Shown: piece after piece, positions 6,511 to 9,574 of the stretch
Numbering within the stretch: the stretch's first letter is position 1
Layout of the letters: each line of letters begins with the position of its first letter
NCBI GenBank assembly: GCA_946887065.1
Contig: CAMPKL010000092.1
Coordinates: 1 to 9,574, forward strand
DNA: 9,574 nt
Source of the DNA: an uncultured Bryobacterales bacterium
Lineage (GTDB): Bacteria > Acidobacteriota > Terriglobia > Bryobacterales > UBA6623
Direction: 5' to 3'
Made by a program: the position numbers and the translations under genes
Notes under the pieces: generated by a model
Database searches by the model: none
The model's input: only the letters and a program-made list of their open reading frames with translations
What the model was told of the DNA's origin: nothing

Positions 6511-8244
6511 ATGCGCCATCTACTTCTTGCCGGATTCCTATTCGCCCTCGGCGGGCTAGCGCACGCTCAGCAACCAGAGCAGCCGCTGCCTGCTGACTCT
6601 CTGCCGCAACCCGGCGTCCCCAAGGGCCAAGTCCTGGGACCCTTCGAGTGGCGCAGCGAAATCTTCCCCGGCACGGTGCGCGAATATCACCTCTACGTCC
6701 CGCAACAGTACGATGCCGCAAAGCCGACGCCCGTCTTCGTCGTCAACGACGGCCTGCGGCTCGCCGAGAACAGCCTGCACGTGCCCACCGTGCTCGACAA
6801 CCTCATCCATCAAGGCAAGGTCCCCGTCCAAATCGGCATCTTCGCGCCGCCCGGCAGTGTTCCCCCGGTTAGGGAGGGTGCTTGGGCGCGTGCCAATCGC
6901 TCGTTCGAGTACGACGGCCTGGGCGACCGCTATGCCCGCTTCCTAATCGAAGAGATCCTGCCGGAAGTCGCTAAAAGCTATAACCTCTCCAACGATCCCA
7001 ATGACCGCGCCATCGCCGGTACCAGCAGCGGCGCCATAGCGGCCTTCAACGTCGCCTGGGAGCGTCCCGACGCATTCCGACGCGTTGTCAGCGGCATCGG
7101 CACTTTCGTTTCTCTTCGCGGCGGCGATTCTTTCATCAACCTGATCCGCAAAGCCGAGCCCAAGCCCATCCGTGTTTTCTTGCAAGACGGCTCCAACGAT
7201 CAAGACATCTACGGCGGCAACTGGTGGCTCGCCAATCTCGCCATGCTTTCATCGCTCAAGTGGGCCGGCTACGATGTCCACCACTCCTGGGGCGAGGGCG
7301 GACACAGCGGCCGCGACCTCGGTCTCATCATGCCCGAGGTGCTCACCTGGCTTTGGCGCGACTATCCTGAGCCCATCAAACGCGGCGTCACGCCCAAGCG
7401 CCGCGTCGATGTCGTCGTTCCCGGCGAAGACTGGCAACTCGTCAGCGAGGGGCATGAATTCACCGAAGGACCCGCCGTCAACGACGCTGGCGATATGTTC
7501 TTCACCGACCTGCGCCGCAGCCTCATCCACAAGATCGGTCTAGACGGCAAGGTCACGTTATTCGCCGAGAACACCGGCAACGCCAACGGACTCATGTTCG
7601 GCCCCGACGGCCTTTTGTACGCCTGTGCCGGCGGCGCGAAACAAATCGTCCGCTACAACACGAAGACCGGCGCCAAAGAGGTCCTCGTCGACGGCGTGGA
7701 GTCTAACGACATCGTCGTGCTCGCGAACGGCGACTACTACTTCACTGACCCGCAGAACAAGAAGGTCTGGTACGTCAATGCCGCCGGGCAAGCCCGCACG
7801 GTCGATGAAGGCATCAGCCGGCCCAACGGAATCACCGTCAGTCCCGACCAAACATTTCTTTACGTGTCCGATACCGACGGCCGCTTCGTCTATTCCTTCC
7901 AGATCCAGCCCGACGGCTCGTTAGCGCACAAGCAAGAGTTCACTCACTTGCATCTATCCGACGGCGCACTCAGAAGCCGCGCGGACGGCATCGCGATCGA
8001 CAGCACCGGTCTGCTCTACGTCACAACCGAGATGGGAGTGCAGATCGCCGACCCCGACGGCGGCCGCGTCCATCTCATTCTCGAGCCGCCCCAGCGGAAG
8101 CACATTTCCAATGTCGCTTTTGGCGGCCCCAACCGCGACATCCTCTACGTCACCGTTAGCGACAAGGTCTACAAACGCAAGGTAAAAGCCAAAGGCATCG
8201 ACTCCTGGAAGCCCCCCATCTTTGACCGCATGCCGCGGCTGTAG
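6511..8244 (+). CDS. Secreted esterase fused to SMP-30/gluconolactonase-like domain
   Basis: The product has 577 residues. A signal peptide covers about 1-19 (hydrophobic core LLLAGFLFALGG, cleavage after AHA), so it is exported. Residues about 45-295 form an alpha/beta-hydrolase of the enterochelin-esterase-like type (PF00756, the fold of CE1 feruloyl and acetyl-xylan esterases). The nucleophile is S172 in GTSSG (170-174), the likely acid D230 in DGSND, and the likely base H265 in EGGHSG. Residues about 305-570 form an SMP-30/gluconolactonase beta-propeller. All four family metal ligands can be matched: E319 (TEGP), N399 (SND), N439 (RPNG) and D492 (ADGIAID). Both active sites therefore look intact. 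A GGAGG at 6495-6499 lies 11 bases before the ATG. The gene starts 29 bases after acs and ends one base before the convergent amidohydrolase stop. The substrate is unknown; hydrolysis of a sugar ester followed by opening of a sugar lactone is a reasonable inference. Confidence 0.88.
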   Translation: MRHLLLAGFLFALGGLAHAQQPEQPLPADSLPQPGVPKGQVLGPFEWRSEIFPGTVREYHLYVPQQYDAAKPTPVFVVNDGLRLAENSLHVPTVLDNLIHQGKVPVQIGIFAPPGSVPPVREGAWARANRSFEYDGLGDRYARFLIEEILPEVAKSYNLSNDPNDRAIAGTSSGAIAAFNVAWERPDAFRRVVSGIGTFVSLRGGDSFINLIRKAEPKPIRVFLQDGSNDQDIYGGNWWLANLAMLSSLKWAGYDVHHSWGEGGHSGRDLGLIMPEVLTWLWRDYPEPIKRGVTPKRRVDVVVPGEDWQLVSEGHEFTEGPAVNDAGDMFFTDLRRSLIHKIGLDGKVTLFAENTGNANGLMFGPDGLLYACAGGAKQIVRYNTKTGAKEVLVDGVESNDIVVLANGDYYFTDPQNKKVWYVNAAGQARTVDEGISRPNGITVSPDQTFLYVSDTDGRFVYSFQIQPDGSLAHKQEFTHLHLSDGALRSRADGIAIDSTGLLYVTTEMGVQIADPDGGRVHLILEPPQRKHISNVAFGGPNRDILYVTVSDKVYKRKVKAKGIDSWKPPIFDRMPRL

Positions 8245-8258
8245 GCTACCGGCTGCGG
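8233..8258. other. Inverted repeat spanning two convergent stop codons
   Basis: CCGCGGCTG (8233-8241) can pair with CGGCTGCGG (8250-8258), 9 bp including two G-T wobbles, around an 8-base loop that contains both stop codons. There is no T-tract on either side. It might act as a weak transcript-end structure for the plus strand. Read from the minus strand, the wobble pairs become A-C mismatches, so it is less stable there. Both arms are inside coding sequence, so chance is a real alternative. Confidence 0.25.
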
Positions 8259-9574
8259 TAGACAATCTGGCCGTTAACCACCGTCAAGTCTATCTTTGTG
8301 TTGAGAATCTCTTCTTCCGGCACGGTCAGAATGTCCTGCGACAGCAACGTCAAGTCTCCCCACTTGCCGACTTCGATCGTGCCGCGCTGATTTTCTTGGA
8401 ATGTCGCGTAGGCCGCCCACGCCGTCAACATCTTCAACGCCTCTTCCCGTTCCAGCCGCTCCTCGCGATGCCAGTGTTCTCCGGCGCCGCCGTCGAGGTC
8501 CTTGCGCACCGCTGCCGCGTAAAACTCGATGATCGGATCGCCCTTCTCCACGGGTGCATCGCTGCCGCCGGCTATCACGACGCCCGAATCAACCAAGCTG
8601 CGCCAAGCGTACGCTCCTTTTAGCCGCTCCGGTCCCAACCGCCTCAACGCGAAGTGCAGATCAGTAAGCGCGTGCGACGCCTGCATCGACGGGATCACAT
8701 CGAGCTTCGCGAACCGCGGTACGTCCTCCGGGCTGAGAATCTGCGCATGCTCCACTCGCCAACGCGGTTCAACGACCAGTCGATCCCGCCGCGGCACTCG
8801 TTCAAACGCTCGCTCGTAGTAATCCAATGTCAGCCGGTTGGCCATGTCGCCGATGGCGTGCGTCTCCACCTGTATTCCGCGCCGCAACGCTTCATCGAAC
8901 ATCGCCGCCAACTCATCTTCCTGGTGCATGACGATGCCCGAGCCTGCACGGTCTTCGTATGGCGCCAGCAACGCCGCTCCCTGCGACCCCAATGCTCCAT
9001 CCATCACCACCTTGATGCCTCGAACGACGAGCCGTGGGTCTTCCGATTGGACGCCGATGTGCAACAAGCGATCCGCTTCCGGTCCAGGCCCTGGCACGGC
9101 CGCGTAAGTTCGTATGGGAAGTTCGCCGTCTTCCAGCAGCGCATGCAGCATGGCGATCTCATCCCACTTCGCGCCGGCAATCGAAAGTTGTGTCCAGCCC
9201 ATTCTTGCCGAATACTCCGCGCCCATCTTCAGCGCTTGCCTGCGGGCTTCGGGAGGCGGGTTCGGGATGTGCTTGGTGACCAGTTCCTGCGCCCGGTCCA
9301 AGAGCATCCCCGTGGGACTGCCCTTCGCGTCGCGAACGATCTCGCCGCCTTCTGGAGAGGCCGTCCGCTCGTGGATGCCCGCGATCCTCAACGCAGCCGA
9401 GTTGGCGGCTCCCGCATGTCCATCCACACGCGTCAGCCACACCGGGTTCTCCGGCGAAACCGCGTCGAGATCCTGTCGAGTTGGAAACGCCGGCGGCTCC
9501 CAGCGCGCTTCAATCCAGCCTCTTCCGCTGATCCACTCGCCCGGCTCGACGCTTGCCGTTCGTTCAGCAACTCT
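8246..9574 (-). CDS. YtcJ-like amidohydrolase (amidohydrolase_3 family), 5'-truncated by window end
   Basis: The reading frame runs without a stop from the right edge of the window (442 residues visible). The residues before the GTG at 9442 read GEWISGRGW, then FPTRQDLDAVSP, directly continuing into VWLTRVDGHAG. This is the conserved middle of YtcJ-type proteins, so 9442 is not a start. Roughly 100 N-terminal residues, including the HxH metal motif and any signal peptide, lie outside. Counting from the first visible codon, I see the conserved IKVVMDGALGSQGA (K188), THAIGD (H239), WRVEHAQ (H276) and the catalytic-type aspartate in GGSDAPV (D339). The C-terminal strand set (GTIEVGKWGDLTLL, NGQIVY) is typical of the composite sandwich domain. 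Members hydrolyse amide or similar C-N bonds with bound metal; substrates are mostly unknown, with N-substituted formamide deformylase as a studied relative. It converges on the esterase-lactonase gene and is not in its operon. Confidence 0.92.
   Translation of the reverse strand, partial: RVAERTASVEPGEWISGRGWIEARWEPPAFPTRQDLDAVSPENPVWLTRVDGHAGAANSAALRIAGIHERTASPEGGEIVRDAKGSPTGMLLDRAQELVTKHIPNPPPEARRQALKMGAEYSARMGWTQLSIAGAKWDEIAMLHALLEDGELPIRTYAAVPGPGPEADRLLHIGVQSEDPRLVVRGIKVVMDGALGSQGAALLAPYEDRAGSGIVMHQEDELAAMFDEALRRGIQVETHAIGDMANRLTLDYYERAFERVPRRDRLVVEPRWRVEHAQILSPEDVPRFAKLDVIPSMQASHALTDLHFALRRLGPERLKGAYAWRSLVDSGVVIAGGSDAPVEKGDPIIEFYAAAVRKDLDGGAGEHWHREERLEREEALKMLTAWAAYATFQENQRGTIEVGKWGDLTLLSQDILTVPEEEILNTKIDLTVVNGQIVYRSR

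Noticed and set aside
9440..9442. GTG as the start of the amidohydrolase
   Set aside because: The frame stays open to base 9574 and the 44 upstream codons encode conserved YtcJ-family sequence (GEWISGRGW and following), so this is an internal valine codon.
1..9574. CRISPR array, tRNA, rRNA, insertion sequence, phage or defence module
   Set aside because: No spaced direct repeats, cloverleaf-like segments, transposase or integrase motifs, or terminal inverted repeats were seen on either strand.

Overview
The window reads as ordinary chromosomal DNA from a GC-rich Gram-negative heterotroph. My best guess is a planctomycete (Pirellulales-like). This rests on gene style only: a secreted esterase fused to an SMP-30/gluconolactonase domain, Tad-type pseudopilins, and a sugar-acid dehydratase beside a YtcJ-type amidohydrolase. 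No phylogenetic marker is present, so the placement is inference.

Layout from left to right. (1) The end of a small, possibly winged-helix protein on the plus strand meets, stop to stop, a minus-strand dehydratase of the IlvD/Edd superfamily. Its metal-centre residues fit the pentonate (L-arabinonate) dehydratase branch rather than biosynthetic IlvD. (2) A 253-bp divergent intergenic region leads into a three-gene plus-strand operon (2233-4417): a TadG-like protein with a beta-helix-like C-terminal half, then two TadE-like pseudopilins. It ends in a clear Rho-independent terminator at 4443-4473. (3) An AMP-forming acetyl-CoA synthetase gene (acs) is followed after 29 bp by a secreted two-domain hydrolase (PF00756-type esterase plus SMP-30 propeller), probably in the same transcript. 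(4) The window ends with a convergent minus-strand YtcJ-like amidohydrolase. Its frame stays open to base 9574, so its N-terminal part lies outside the window.

How the genes may work together (inference). The tad genes would supply minor or pseudopilin components of a surface fibre or secretion apparatus, but no Tad ATPase, platform or secretin gene is in view. The acs/esterase pair could couple release of acetate from acetylated carbohydrate outside the cytoplasm to its activation inside. The lactonase domain and the sugar-acid dehydratase both fit oxidative sugar-acid metabolism, but they are not in one operon.

I found no CRISPR array, tRNA or rRNA gene, insertion sequence, phage module or recognisable defence system. 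I do not see a new biological system here. The most interesting items are the esterase-lactonase fusion beside acs and the beta-helix-type TadG protein at the head of a minimal tad operon.
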